64,000 bases of DNA from Streptomyces sp. NBC_01016 (GTDB taxonomy: Bacteria > Actinomycetota > Actinomycetes > Streptomycetales > Streptomycetaceae): assembly GCF_026341035.1 (NCBI RefSeq), contig NZ_JAPEOQ010000002.1:2976001-3040000 (forward strand), given 5' to 3'. Within the stretch, counting starts at the first letter, position 1, and the number at the start of each line of letters is the position of its first letter. The notes under the pieces were generated by a model. The model saw only the letters and a program-made list of their open reading frames with translations. It was not told where the DNA came from and did no database searches. Positions 37,952 through 46,062 of the stretch are shown piece after piece. The position numbers and the translations under genes were made by a program.

Positions 37952-38833
37952 TCAGCCGGTGTGGGACACCACGGCGTCGATGAGCTCCGGCCAGAGCTCT
38001 CGGGGGCGGTCGTGGCCCATGTCGGGGATCAGCAGGAGTTCCGCACCCGGCACCAGCTCCGCGGTGCGCTTTCCGCCGCTGGGGTCGATCAGCGTGTCGT
38101 CCAGGCCGTGGATCACCAGCGTCGGCACCCGCAGTTCGCGGAGGGCGTCCGCGCGTGAACCGCTGAGGACCATCGCGCCGAGTTGCCGCCCGATCCCCGC
38201 GGGGTAGAACGAGCGGTCGTGGCTCGCGGCGGCCAGCTCACGCAGCGCCGCCGCGTCGCCGTAGCGCTTGGAGGCCCACACCAGCTCCTTCTCCGCCGCC
38301 GCGACATATCCCTCGCGATCCGCCGGCTTCGGAGTGAACAGTGCCGCCTGCGCCTCCGGGCTGGACCGGCCGTACTCACTCTCGCCGGTCGAGGACATCA
38401 TCGACGTCAAGGTAAGCACCCGGTCCGGGGAGGAGAGGGCCATCGTCTGGGCGATCATCCCGCCCATCGAGGCGCCGACCACGTGGGCGCGGTCGATACC
38501 GAGCGCGGTGAGCAGGCCGAGTCCGTCGTCGGCCATGTCGCTAAGCCGGTAGGGAACCATCGCGAGGGCGGCGGGAATGTCACCCGAGCTGACGGCGGCG
38601 ATGAACTCGCCCATGTCGACGGGATGCTCGTCGAACTTGGTGGACAGCCCGCAGTCGCGGTTGTCGTAGCGGATCACGTACCGGCCGCGGTCCGCCAGCG
38701 CCCGGCAGAAGTCCTCGTGCCAGCCGAGCAGCTGCGCGCCGAAACCCATCACGAGCAGGACGGGTGGGTCCCCGGGGTCGCCGAAACTCTCGTACGCGAT
38801 GGACACCTCGGGAGACACGACAACGTTCGGCAT
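37952..38833 (-). CDS. alpha/beta hydrolase (RdmC/DnrP-like esterase)
   Basis: A protein of 293 residues with the alpha/beta-hydrolase order: oxyanion region LLVMGFGAQLLGWHEDF, RYDNRDCGLS, nucleophile Ser in GASMGGM, acid Asp in VIHGLDDTLID and His in PDMGHDRPRELWPE. The MGFGAQ and GxSMGG segments resemble the methylesterases of anthracycline pathways (RdmC, DnrP), but many unrelated hydrolases look alike. It starts 34 bases after the P450 stop and is likely co-transcribed with it. Confidence 0.87.
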   Translation of the reverse strand: MPNVVVSPEVSIAYESFGDPGDPPVLLVMGFGAQLLGWHEDFCRALADRGRYVIRYDNRDCGLSTKFDEHPVDMGEFIAAVSSGDIPAALAMVPYRLSDMADDGLGLLTALGIDRAHVVGASMGGMIAQTMALSSPDRVLTLTSMMSSTGESEYGRSSPEAQAALFTPKPADREGYVAAAEKELVWASKRYGDAAALRELAAASHDRSFYPAGIGRQLGAMVLSGSRADALRELRVPTLVIHGLDDTLIDPSGGKRTAELVPGAELLLIPDMGHDRPRELWPELIDAVVSHTG

Positions 38834-38867
38834 ACAGGAATCCTGTCATGAGGCCGACGGGCAGGCC

Positions 38868-40040
38868 CTAGACGCTCACCGTGACCTCCAGATGCTCCAG
38901 CCCGCGCAGCCCGTTGTTGAGCAGCGGCCTCGAGGACACGGTCTCGAACCGGCTCACCCGGTCGGCGAGGCGCTCCAGGAGCGTGCCCATCTCCACGCGG
39001 GCCAGGTGCATGCCGACGCAGACGTGTTCGCCGCGGCCGAATGCCAGGTGGTCCGAGGGGCGGCGGGTGATGTCGAAGCGTTCGGGATCCGGGTAGTGGC
39101 GCTCGTCGCGGTTCGCGGAGCCGTAGAGCAGGGCCACCCGGCTGCCGGCGGGGAGACCTACGCCGTCGATCTCGTGGTCCTCGGTGAGGACGCGGCTGAA
39201 CTGCGGCACCGGGGTCTCCAGGCGCAGCGACTCATTGATGGTGTGCGGGATCAGGGATCGGTCGGCCCGCAACAGGTCCCACTGGTCCGGGTGTTGGGCG
39301 AAGAGCGCGATCGCGTTCGTGATCGCGAGAATCGTGGTGTCGAGGCTCGGCGTGACGTAGTCGAGCATCAGCGCCGGGCACTTCTCGCGCGGCAACTCCC
39401 CGCGGTCGGCCGCCTGATGGAGGTTGGCGGCCCAGCCGTCGGGGTCGATGCGCCCGGGGACCGCCTCGTGGACGACGTAGCCCATGAACTCCTCGACCAT
39501 GGGCGCCGCCTTCGTGAAGCGCTCGTTGGCGGGCCCCTGCATGTCCCACATGGCCGCGGCCCACTCCAGCATCTTGTCGCGTCCCCGGTCGGGCAGGCCG
39601 ACGAGGTCGGAGACGACGGCCATGGGCAGGTGCTCGGCCAGCTCCGTCGCGGCGTCGAACCGGCCCCGCTCGACCAGCTCCGCGACGATCCGCTCGGCCT
39701 CCGCCTCGATGGTGGGGGTGACGTCGCGCATCCGGTCCTGGCGCAGCGGACGGCCCAACACCGCACGCATCGCGGTGTGTTCCGGCGGATCGCTGCACAG
39801 CGTGATCCCCTCGAGCTGCGCGTTCATGTCCGGATCGACGAACACCCCGCGGGCCGAGGAGAACGTCCGCCAGTCCATGAGCGCCGCGCGCACCTCCTGG
39901 TAGCGGGGGAGGGCGTAGAGGTCGTAGCGGGACAGGTGCACCACAGGACCGAGCGCCCGTAACTCCTTGTAGATCGAGTACGGGTCGGCCCGCGCGCCGG
40001 GCGTGTAGAGATCGACGTCGCTCACCGGTATCGCGGACAT
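38868..40040 (-). CDS. cytochrome P450 with TTA codon
   Basis: A 390-residue P450. The haem loop is FGRGEHVCVG followed by MHLARVE, and the K-helix has ESLR. The I-helix is unusual, TPSLDTT instead of AGxDTT, so the small residue before the acid is Ser-Leu after a proline. Codon 27 (39960-39962 on this strand) is TTA and would need the bldA tRNA. AGGAG lies 5 bases before the ATG. It heads a run with the RdmC-like hydrolase. A second RibD-C-like gene is divergent from it. Confidence 0.92.
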   Translation of the reverse strand: MSAIPVSDVDLYTPGARADPYSIYKELRALGPVVHLSRYDLYALPRYQEVRAALMDWRTFSSARGVFVDPDMNAQLEGITLCSDPPEHTAMRAVLGRPLRQDRMRDVTPTIEAEAERIVAELVERGRFDAATELAEHLPMAVVSDLVGLPDRGRDKMLEWAAAMWDMQGPANERFTKAAPMVEEFMGYVVHEAVPGRIDPDGWAANLHQAADRGELPREKCPALMLDYVTPSLDTTILAITNAIALFAQHPDQWDLLRADRSLIPHTINESLRLETPVPQFSRVLTEDHEIDGVGLPAGSRVALLYGSANRDERHYPDPERFDITRRPSDHLAFGRGEHVCVGMHLARVEMGTLLERLADRVSRFETVSSRPLLNNGLRGLEHLEVTVSV

Positions 40041-40149
40041 ACGCGCTCCTGGGGACGGGGGCCCGAACGTCGTTCGGTGCGGGCCCGGTTCGTCGTCGAG
40101 TACGGAAGGTCCGAGCGATCGTGGCATGCGGCCTGCGCCCATTAGGCGT

Positions 40150-40169
40150 ATGTCATGAACACAGGACAT
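40150..40169. promoter_or_regulatory. inverted repeat between P450 and RibD-C-like genes
   Basis: Arms ATGTCATG (40150-40157) and CAGGACAT (40162-40169) pair at 7 of 8 positions around AACA. It sits in the 297-base divergent gap, about 110 bases before the P450 start. It is a candidate operator. The rest of that gap shows no gene. Confidence 0.4.
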
Positions 40170-40337
40170 CTTTGTGACAGTCCCGACCGTAGGGGTCTTT
40201 CCGGCCGGAGCGGCCGGATCCGGGATGAAGCGACCTCGGCGTAGGCCTCGCCAGGGCGATGAGTTCGCCTGCTGCCTGGAGTCTTCCGCTGTGACCACGG
40301 AGCCTTTCCGTGCCGTGCAAGAGAGAGGGAGGCCGGC

Positions 40338-40922
40338 ATGCGCAATCCGATTCGGCTGTACATGTCGATGTCGCTCGACGGCTTCATCGCCGGTCCGGAC
40401 GATCGACCGGGCCAGGAGCTCGGCCGCGACGGCGGACGCCTCTTCAACTGGCTCGACGACAGGAAATCCGACGGCCCCAGCGGACAGGTCTACCGCGAGG
40501 CGCTGGCGACCGGCGCGGTGATCTCCGGCCGTCGCACCTTCGAACTCGCCGGACGCTGGAAGGGCGACCACCACGACGGGGTGCCGATCTTCGTCCTCAC
40601 CCATCACGTGGACGACGGGGACGTACCGCCCGGCCACGCACGATTCGTCACCGACGTCGAGGACTGCGCCCGGCAGGCCCGCGAGGCCGCCGGGGACCGG
40701 CCGGTCATGGTCCACGGGGCGGGCGCGGCCCAGGCGCTCCTGCGGGCCGGCCACATCGACGAGATGGAGATCCACCTGGTCCCGGTGCTCCTCGGGGAGG
40801 GCCGGCGCCTGTTCGACCACCTCGGCGCCGACCACATCGAACTCGACCTCACCCGACGCCTCGACGACCGGGACGTCACGCACTTGCGCTACCGGGTGCG
40901 CGGCTCCGAGGGGGCTGCGTAA
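40338..40922 (+). CDS. RibD-C / dihydrofolate-reductase-like protein
   Basis: A 194-residue protein of the same family as the one at 28.8 kb. YMSMSLDGFIAGPDD is at the N-terminus, VISGRRTFELAGRW in the middle and IHLVPVLLGEGRRLFDHL toward the end. It probably binds NADPH; the substrate is unknown. A GAGAGAGGGAGG ribosome site precedes the ATG. It is divergent from a TTA-containing P450, mirroring the earlier pair. Confidence 0.88.
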   Translation: MRNPIRLYMSMSLDGFIAGPDDRPGQELGRDGGRLFNWLDDRKSDGPSGQVYREALATGAVISGRRTFELAGRWKGDHHDGVPIFVLTHHVDDGDVPPGHARFVTDVEDCARQAREAAGDRPVMVHGAGAAQALLRAGHIDEMEIHLVPVLLGEGRRLFDHLGADHIELDLTRRLDDRDVTHLRYRVRGSEGAA

Positions 40923-40979
40923 AGACCCACTTCGTCTCTTACCGCGTCACTGACCTGGACCGCTCGAAGACGTCGTGGC

Positions 40980-41330
40980 TCAGGAGTCGGTGGCCTCCGT
41001 CGGCGGCGGTTCGGGGGTGGCGAGCAGGAGGCGGGCGGTGCCGGAGATGTCCAGGACCCGGCGGACGGGGCCGCTGACGGCGATCAGGCGCAGGCTGCCT
41101 CCCGCGTCGGCGGCCAGCTGTTGATGGCGCACGAGGAGGTTGATGCCGGTCGAGTCGGTGAACGGCACCTCGGCGAAGTCGAGTTCGCAGCGCCGTGGGT
41201 GCAACGGGACAAGCACCCGGTCGAGGCCGGGCGCGGTGTTCAGGTCGAGTTCCCCGCGCGCGCGGAGGAGGACAAGGTCTCCGGCGTCGACGACGTTGAT
41301 GTCGAAGAGGGGTGAGGTCGGCGTGCTCAT
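40980..41330 (-). CDS. STAS-domain anti-sigma factor antagonist
   Basis: A 116-residue STAS protein of the SpoIIAA/RsbV/BldG type. The core is LVLLRARGELDLNTAPGLDRVL, and the phosphorylation-site loop FTDSTGINLLV carries the expected Ser. Such proteins release sigma factors by binding an anti-sigma kinase. No anti-sigma factor or sigma gene is adjacent. AGGAG lies 8 bases upstream of the chosen ATG; a start at 41405 is less likely. Confidence 0.88.
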   Translation of the reverse strand: MSTPTSPLFDINVVDAGDLVLLRARGELDLNTAPGLDRVLVPLHPRRCELDFAEVPFTDSTGINLLVRHQQLAADAGGSLRLIAVSGPVRRVLDISGTARLLLATPEPPPTEATDS

Positions 41331-41443
41331 GTTGTTGCTCCTCGGCCTACCCGCTTGAGGTGCGTTGAGTGTTCCATGGAAGCACCGAGCGCCCGGTCCT
41401 GGCATCCGAACCGGCGGAAGGCGGCCAAGGTTGCTTGTTGGTC

Positions 41444-41524
41444 ATGCCTACGGCATATGGTGGAGGGGCCTATTGGCGGCGAGCATACGGTCCTGGGCGT
41501 ACGTTGGCATATGGCGCCGCCATC
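41444..41524. promoter_or_regulatory. repeated GGCATATGG motifs in 299-base gap
   Basis: The gap 41331-41629 between the divergent STAS and GlxA genes holds the perfect dyad ATGCC-TAC-GGCAT (41444-41456). It also holds two copies of GGCATATGG (41452-41460 and 41516-41524), with a weaker GAGCATACGG between. Such spaced repeats suit a dimeric regulator such as the adjacent GlxA-type protein. Nothing else is recognisable in the gap. Confidence 0.45.
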
Positions 41525-41629
41525 GTGCGAGACGGCCAAGGCGTGCGGGCCGCCCACGTGTTGTCGTCCTTCCCCTCGCGGTGGCAGTGCGGTGCCGGGA
41601 TCGTGGCCACTCCCGCGTAATCTCCTCCT

Positions 41630-42586
41630 GTGTCAGCCTCCCGCCCGCACCATGTCGCCGTCCTCGTGCTCGAGGGCGCCAAGCCGCTCGACGTCGGGAT
41701 TCCCGCGCAGGTGTTCACGGCCCGCGCGAGCATGCCGTACGAGGTGCGGGTGTGCGGGGCGGAGCCCGGGCTCGTGACCGGCGGCGACGGACTCGCGTAC
41801 TCCGTGGCGTACGGGCTCGAAGCGCTCGCGTGGGCCGACATCGTCTTCGTTCCCGGCTACCGGTTCCCCGATCGCGAGGACCCGCCGCGGGCCGTCGTCG
41901 ACGCGCTGCTCGCCGCCCACGAGCGGGGCGCCCGGCTCGCCGCCATCTCGACCGGCGCCTTCGCGCTCGCCGCCACGGGACTGCTCGACGGCAGGCGCGC
42001 CACGACGCACTGGCACTACACGCGCGCCCTCGCGGCCAGGCATCCGCTCGTCCAGGTCGACGAGAACGTGCTGTTCGTCGACGAGGGCCGCGTGCTCACC
42101 TCGGCCGGTGCCGCCTCCGGCATCGACCTGTGCCTGCACATCCTGCGCGGCGACCTCGGAGTCGCCGCTTCCAATCACGCCGCCCGCCGGCTTGTCGCCG
42201 CGCCCTACCGCAGCGGCGGCCAGGCCCAGTACGTGCCGCGCAGCGTCCCCGAGCCGCTCGGGGAGCGATTCGCCGCCACCCGCGAATGGGCGCTGCACCG
42301 ACTCGGCGAGCCCCTCACCCTCGACACGCTGGCGCGGCAGGCCGGGGTGTCACCGCGCACCTTCTCCCGGCGCTTCGTCGACGAGACCGGATACACCCCG
42401 ATGCAGTGGGTGATGCGCGCCCGTATCGACCTGGCCCGCGAACTGCTCGAGCGCTCGCAGCGCAGCGTCGAACAGATCGCCGCCGACGTCGGGCTCGGCA
42501 CCAGCGCGAACCTGCGGCTGCACTTCCAGCGCATCCTCGGCACCACACCGAGCGAGTACCGGCGCACCTTCACCCCGGGCGGCTGA
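41630..42586 (+). CDS. GlxA-type regulator (DJ-1/PfpI domain plus AraC HTH)
   Basis: A protein of 318 residues. The N-terminal 190 form a DJ-1/PfpI amidase-like domain, where the nucleophile-elbow Cys is replaced by Ser107 (AAISTGAFAL). The C-terminal part is an AraC-type DNA-binding domain (TLARQAGVSPRTFSRRFVDETGYTPMQWV and ADVGLGTSANLRLHFQRILGTTPSEYR). The domain most likely senses a ligand rather than acting as an enzyme. The start is GTG without a clear ribosome site, so it could be leaderless. It is divergent from the STAS gene. Confidence 0.9.
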   Translation: MSASRPHHVAVLVLEGAKPLDVGIPAQVFTARASMPYEVRVCGAEPGLVTGGDGLAYSVAYGLEALAWADIVFVPGYRFPDREDPPRAVVDALLAAHERGARLAAISTGAFALAATGLLDGRRATTHWHYTRALAARHPLVQVDENVLFVDEGRVLTSAGAASGIDLCLHILRGDLGVAASNHAARRLVAAPYRSGGQAQYVPRSVPEPLGERFAATREWALHRLGEPLTLDTLARQAGVSPRTFSRRFVDETGYTPMQWVMRARIDLARELLERSQRSVEQIAADVGLGTSANLRLHFQRILGTTPSEYRRTFTPGG

Positions 42587-42704
42587 CCCGTCCCGGGGCC
42601 GCTCGACGCCGCGTGGCGGGATCCTTTTGAAGCGTGGCGATCCCGCCACTGTCCGCACCGCGAGCCGCGCGCGAGCCTGGTGGGGAACGGAAGGGACACC
42701 ATTC

Positions 42705-43703
42705 ATGACTCGCATCGCCATCAACGGATTCGGCCGCATCGGCCGCAATGTGCTGCGCTCCCTGCTGGAGCGCGACAGCGACCTCGAGGTCGTCGCCGTC
42801 AACGACCTGACGGAGCCCGCCACGCTCGCCCGGCTGCTCGCCTTCGACAGCACGGCAGGACGGCTCGGGCGCCCGGTCACCGTCGACGGGAACACCCTCG
42901 TCGTCGACGGCCGGCGGATCACGGTGACGGCCGAGCGCGAACCGGCGCAGCTGCCGTGGGCCGAACTCGGCGTCGACCTCGTCCTGGAGGCCACCGGCCG
43001 CTTCACCTCGGCCAAGGCGGCCCGCGCCCACCTCGACGCGGGCGCGAAGAAGGTACTTGTCAGCGCCCCGTCGGACGGCGCCGACGTCACCCTCGCGTTC
43101 GGGGTCAACAGTGACGCGTACGACCCGTCGGTGCACACGATCGTCTCGAACGCCTCCTGCACCACCAACGCGCTCGCGCCACTGGCCAAGGTGCTCGACG
43201 AACTCGCCGGTATCGAGCACGGGTTCATGACGACGGTGCACGCCTACACGCAGGAGCAGAATCTCCAGGACGGCCCGCACCGCGACGCCCGCCGCGCCCG
43301 CGCCGCCGGGGTCAACATCGTGCCGACCACGACCGGCGCCGCCAAGGCGATTGGCCTGGTCCTCCCGAACCTCGACGGCAGGCTGTCGGGCGACTCGATC
43401 CGCGTCCCCGTACCGGTGGGCTCGATCGTCGAACTCAACACGACCGTCGCCCGCGACGTGACGCGCGACGAGGTGCTGGCCGCCTACCGCGCCGCGGCCG
43501 ATGGCCCGCTCGCCGGCGTCCTCGAATACTCCGAGGACGCGCTCGTGTCCTCCGACATCGTGGGCAACCCCGCCTCGTCGATCTTCGACTCGGCCCTCAC
43601 CCGCGTCGACGGCCGACACATCAAGGTGGTCGCCTGGTACGACAACGAGTGGGGCTTCTCGAACCGGGTGATCGACACGCTGGAACTCCTCGCCGCCCGC
43701 TGA
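42705..43703 (+). CDS. gap: glyceraldehyde-3-phosphate dehydrogenase, type I
   Basis: A protein of 332 residues with the full type I pattern: NAD-binding INGFGRIGRNVLRSL, NDLTEP after the second strand (consistent with NAD rather than NADP), the catalytic Cys152 in SNASCTTN, His in TVHAYTQEQ, and WYDNEWGFSNRV near the end. It interconverts glyceraldehyde 3-phosphate and 1,3-bisphosphoglycerate. It is not next to pgk or tpi, so it is probably an additional copy rather than the main glycolytic gene. GGAAGGGA precedes the ATG. Confidence 0.95.
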   Translation: MTRIAINGFGRIGRNVLRSLLERDSDLEVVAVNDLTEPATLARLLAFDSTAGRLGRPVTVDGNTLVVDGRRITVTAEREPAQLPWAELGVDLVLEATGRFTSAKAARAHLDAGAKKVLVSAPSDGADVTLAFGVNSDAYDPSVHTIVSNASCTTNALAPLAKVLDELAGIEHGFMTTVHAYTQEQNLQDGPHRDARRARAAGVNIVPTTTGAAKAIGLVLPNLDGRLSGDSIRVPVPVGSIVELNTTVARDVTRDEVLAAYRAAADGPLAGVLEYSEDALVSSDIVGNPASSIFDSALTRVDGRHIKVVAWYDNEWGFSNRVIDTLELLAAR

Positions 43704-43712
43704 CCGGAAGCG

Positions 43713-43739
43713 CCCGGCCCGTCGGTTACGCGGGCCGGG
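43713..43739. terminator. bidirectional hairpin between gap and Sua5-like gene
   Basis: Nine-base arms CCCGGCCCG (43713-43721) and CGGGCCGGG (43731-43739) enclose the loop TCGGTTACG. It lies just after the gap stop and overlaps the last codons of the convergent gene, so it can serve both. Confidence 0.7.
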
Positions 43740-44730
43740 GCCCGGCCGCGCGGCGCAAGCGGTTGGCGATCGCGAGGCCGAGGCCCTCCTGCGTCGGCAG
43801 CGACGCGAGGATGAGGTCGCAGCCCTGCTCGTCGAGTTCGCGCAGGTAGCCGTAGAGGCCGCGCGCGTAGGCGTCCAGCGACGCGGGGACGGCGACCACG
43901 GCGTGCGCCTTCACCGTCTCCGGAGCGTCGGCGAGGGCCGACGGCAGGAACACGCCCACCCGGTGGCCGAGTTCGTGCGCGCGGACCGTCTCGGCGAGGA
44001 TCTCCTCCGGCTCGACGAGGACGACGCGCGCGTTTGGCGCGTAGTGCGAAGGATGCTGGCCCGGTACGCGCACCTCGCTGGTGTCGGGGACGTCGAGGGG
44101 GCGTCCCAGCGCCTGTTCGAGGTCCTCGCGCGTCACGCCGCCCGGCCGCAGAATGCTCAGCGACTCGCTCGTGGCGTCCACGATGGTCGACTCGACGCCG
44201 ACCGCGCAGGGACCGCCGTCGAGCACGAAGTCGACACCGTCACCGAGCTCCGCGCGGACGTGATCGGCGGTGGTGGGGCTGACCGAGCCGAACCGGTTGG
44301 CGGACGGGGCCGCGATGCCGCCGCCGAAGGCGTTGAGCAGCTCCAGCGCGGCGGGGTGATCGGGCACGCGCAGCCCCACCGTCTCGAGTCCGCCGGTGGT
44401 TTCGAGGGGCACCCGGCCACTGCGCCGCAGGACCAGCGTGAGCGGCCCCGGCCAGAAGCGCTCCGCGAGCAGGCGCGCCGCCTCGGGCACGTCCTCGGCC
44501 CAGTCGCCCAGGTGCTCGGCGCCGCCGATGTGGACGATCAGCGGGTGGTTGGGCGGGCGGCCCTTGGTCTCGAAGATGCGGGCGACGGCGGCCGGGTTCT
44601 CGGCGTCGGCGCCCAGACCGTAGACCGTCTCCGTCGGGAGGGCGACGAGCCCACCGGCGCGCAGCACGGCGACCGCCTTGTCGATGTGGATGTCGCTGGT
44701 GGGTGCCGGCACCCTCGCGTTGTCCTTCAC
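43726..44730 (-). CDS. L-threonylcarbamoyladenylate synthase, Sua5 type
   Basis: A protein of 334 residues. An N-terminal YrdC domain (LVALPTETVYGLGADA, KGRPPNHPLIVH, GLRVPDHP, IAAPSANRFGSVSPT) is followed by a C-terminal Sua5 domain (VPGQHPSHYAPNARVVLV). It makes threonylcarbamoyl-AMP for the t6A37 modification of tRNAs that read ANN codons. The length matches the longer Sua5 form, not the short TsaC form. It starts with GTG, and the carbonic anhydrase gene ends 30 bases upstream on the same strand. Confidence 0.92.
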   Translation of the reverse strand: MKDNARVPAPTSDIHIDKAVAVLRAGGLVALPTETVYGLGADAENPAAVARIFETKGRPPNHPLIVHIGGAEHLGDWAEDVPEAARLLAERFWPGPLTLVLRRSGRVPLETTGGLETVGLRVPDHPAALELLNAFGGGIAAPSANRFGSVSPTTADHVRAELGDGVDFVLDGGPCAVGVESTIVDATSESLSILRPGGVTREDLEQALGRPLDVPDTSEVRVPGQHPSHYAPNARVVLVEPEEILAETVRAHELGHRVGVFLPSALADAPETVKAHAVVAVPASLDAYARGLYGYLRELDEQGCDLILASLPTQEGLGLAIANRLRRAAGPRPA

Positions 44731-44760
44731 TGTGGTGCGCTTCTTTCGATGGGGCGGGGG

Positions 44761-45402
44761 TCAGAGTGCGGCGTCGGCGGTTTCGCTCAGGCCGTGGGAG
44801 GCGACCAGCTGCGCGGTGCCGTCGGCCAGTCGGTAGGACAGGCCCACCACGGCGAGGCGTCCTGCGGCCACCTGCTCGGACAGCACACGGGAACGGTCCA
44901 GCAGCAGGTCGACGGTGTGCCGTATGTGCTCGTGCAGGATCTCCTGGTCCGAACCGCGGCCGTCGGCGCGGGCCGCGAGCACGCTCGGCGTCACGCGCTC
45001 GACGACGTCACGCACGAACCCGGCGGGCGCCCTGCCACCGTCGGCGGCGTCCTTGGCGGCGGCGATCGCCCCGCAGGAGTCATGGCCGAGGACCACGACC
45101 AGCGGGCAGCCCAGCACGCTCACCCCGTATTCGATGCTGCCCAGCACCTCCGAACCGACCACGTGGCCGGCCGTGCGGACCACGAACATGTCCCCGAGCC
45201 CCTGGTCGAAGATGATCTCGGCGGCAAGGCGGGAGTCGGAGCAGCCGAACAGCACCGCGAAGGGGTTCTGCCCGGGCGCGGTCTCGGTACGGCGCGCGGC
45301 GTCCTGGTTGGGATGTCCGGGGGTGCCGGTGACGAAGCGTCGGTTGCCGTCCAGCAGCATCGCGAAGGCGTCGTCGGGAGTGGGATTCAGCGTCTCGGTC
45401 AC
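44761..45402 (-). CDS. beta-class carbonic anhydrase
   Basis: A 213-residue cytoplasmic enzyme that hydrates CO2 to bicarbonate. The zinc ligands are visible: Cys54 in FGCSDSR (with the Asp56/Arg58 dyad) and His107 and Cys110 in LGHDSCGA. The length is normal for the beta class. It starts with GTG. It is divergent from a decayed LysR gene, which may once have been its regulator. Confidence 0.93.
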   Translation of the reverse strand: MTETLNPTPDDAFAMLLDGNRRFVTGTPGHPNQDAARRTETAPGQNPFAVLFGCSDSRLAAEIIFDQGLGDMFVVRTAGHVVGSEVLGSIEYGVSVLGCPLVVVLGHDSCGAIAAAKDAADGGRAPAGFVRDVVERVTPSVLAARADGRGSDQEILHEHIRHTVDLLLDRSRVLSEQVAAGRLAVVGLSYRLADGTAQLVASHGLSETADAAL

Positions 45403-45591
45403 GACGGCAGGCTACGACTCGGCTCCCGGAAGCGTGCAGCCAGGTCCACCGAACCCCGACGAAGGCAACCCTGGTAGCCCCCGAAATATGTGTGGTCCGC
45501 CAGCGCGCGGGCGCATGCCAGCAGGATCCGGCGCCCCCGCCCGGTCGGTCCAACAGATCGTGTAGCTGCCTGCCATCGATAGAGTAGATGG

Positions 45592-46035
45592 ATGGAGATG
45601 CGTCAGCTCCGTCACTGACCACCGGACGCGTGTCCATCGGCACGATCCAGACCCTCACCCCCCGTGGACCTGCCCACGGAACTCGCGGCGTGCTATCGCC
45701 GACTGCCCGGCATCCAGGTGTCCGCACGCGACGCGCCGGTCGACGAGCTGTACGCGGCACTGCGCGCCGAGGAACTGGACCTCGCCTACCTCGCCCCGGA
45801 CGCGGCCGAACTCCCCGAAGGACTGGTGGAGTTCGTATCCTGGCACGAGGAACTGGTGCTCATCACGGCCCCCGGGCACCCCCTCGCGCACGCGGGCCGC
45901 ACCCTGATCCGGGACCTCGCCCAGGAGTCCTTCATCGACTTCCGCGCGGGCACGGGCCTGGAGACGGCGGTGCGCAGACTGTCGAGCACCTCACCCGCGG
46001 CCCGGGCGGGACTCCGGCCACGCGTCGGTAGCCGT
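45592..46035 (+). pseudogene. LysR-family regulator remnant
   Basis: The ATG at 45592 gives MEMRQLRH, a typical LysR N-terminus, then a stop at 45616. Directly after, the next frame reads TGRVSIGTIQTLTP, the usual beginning of the LysR effector domain, so about 80 residues including the helix-turn-helix are gone. At the C run near 45659-45663 the frame shifts again and continues VDLPTELAACYRRLPGIQVSARD ... LDLAYLAPD ... SWHEELVLITAPGHPLA. The domain then breaks off after GLETAVRRL, about 100 residues short. Deletion, frameshift and truncation together make it non-functional. Confidence 0.85.
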
Positions 46036-46058
46036 CACCCGCCCGCGGGCCGCGGGTG
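46036..46058 (-). terminator. hairpin after catalase gene
   Basis: Arms CACCCGC (46036-46042) and GCGGGTG (46052-46058) enclose a 9-base loop, 4 bases beyond the catalase stop. It also marks where the LysR remnant ends. Confidence 0.6.
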
Positions 46059-46062
46059 TACC

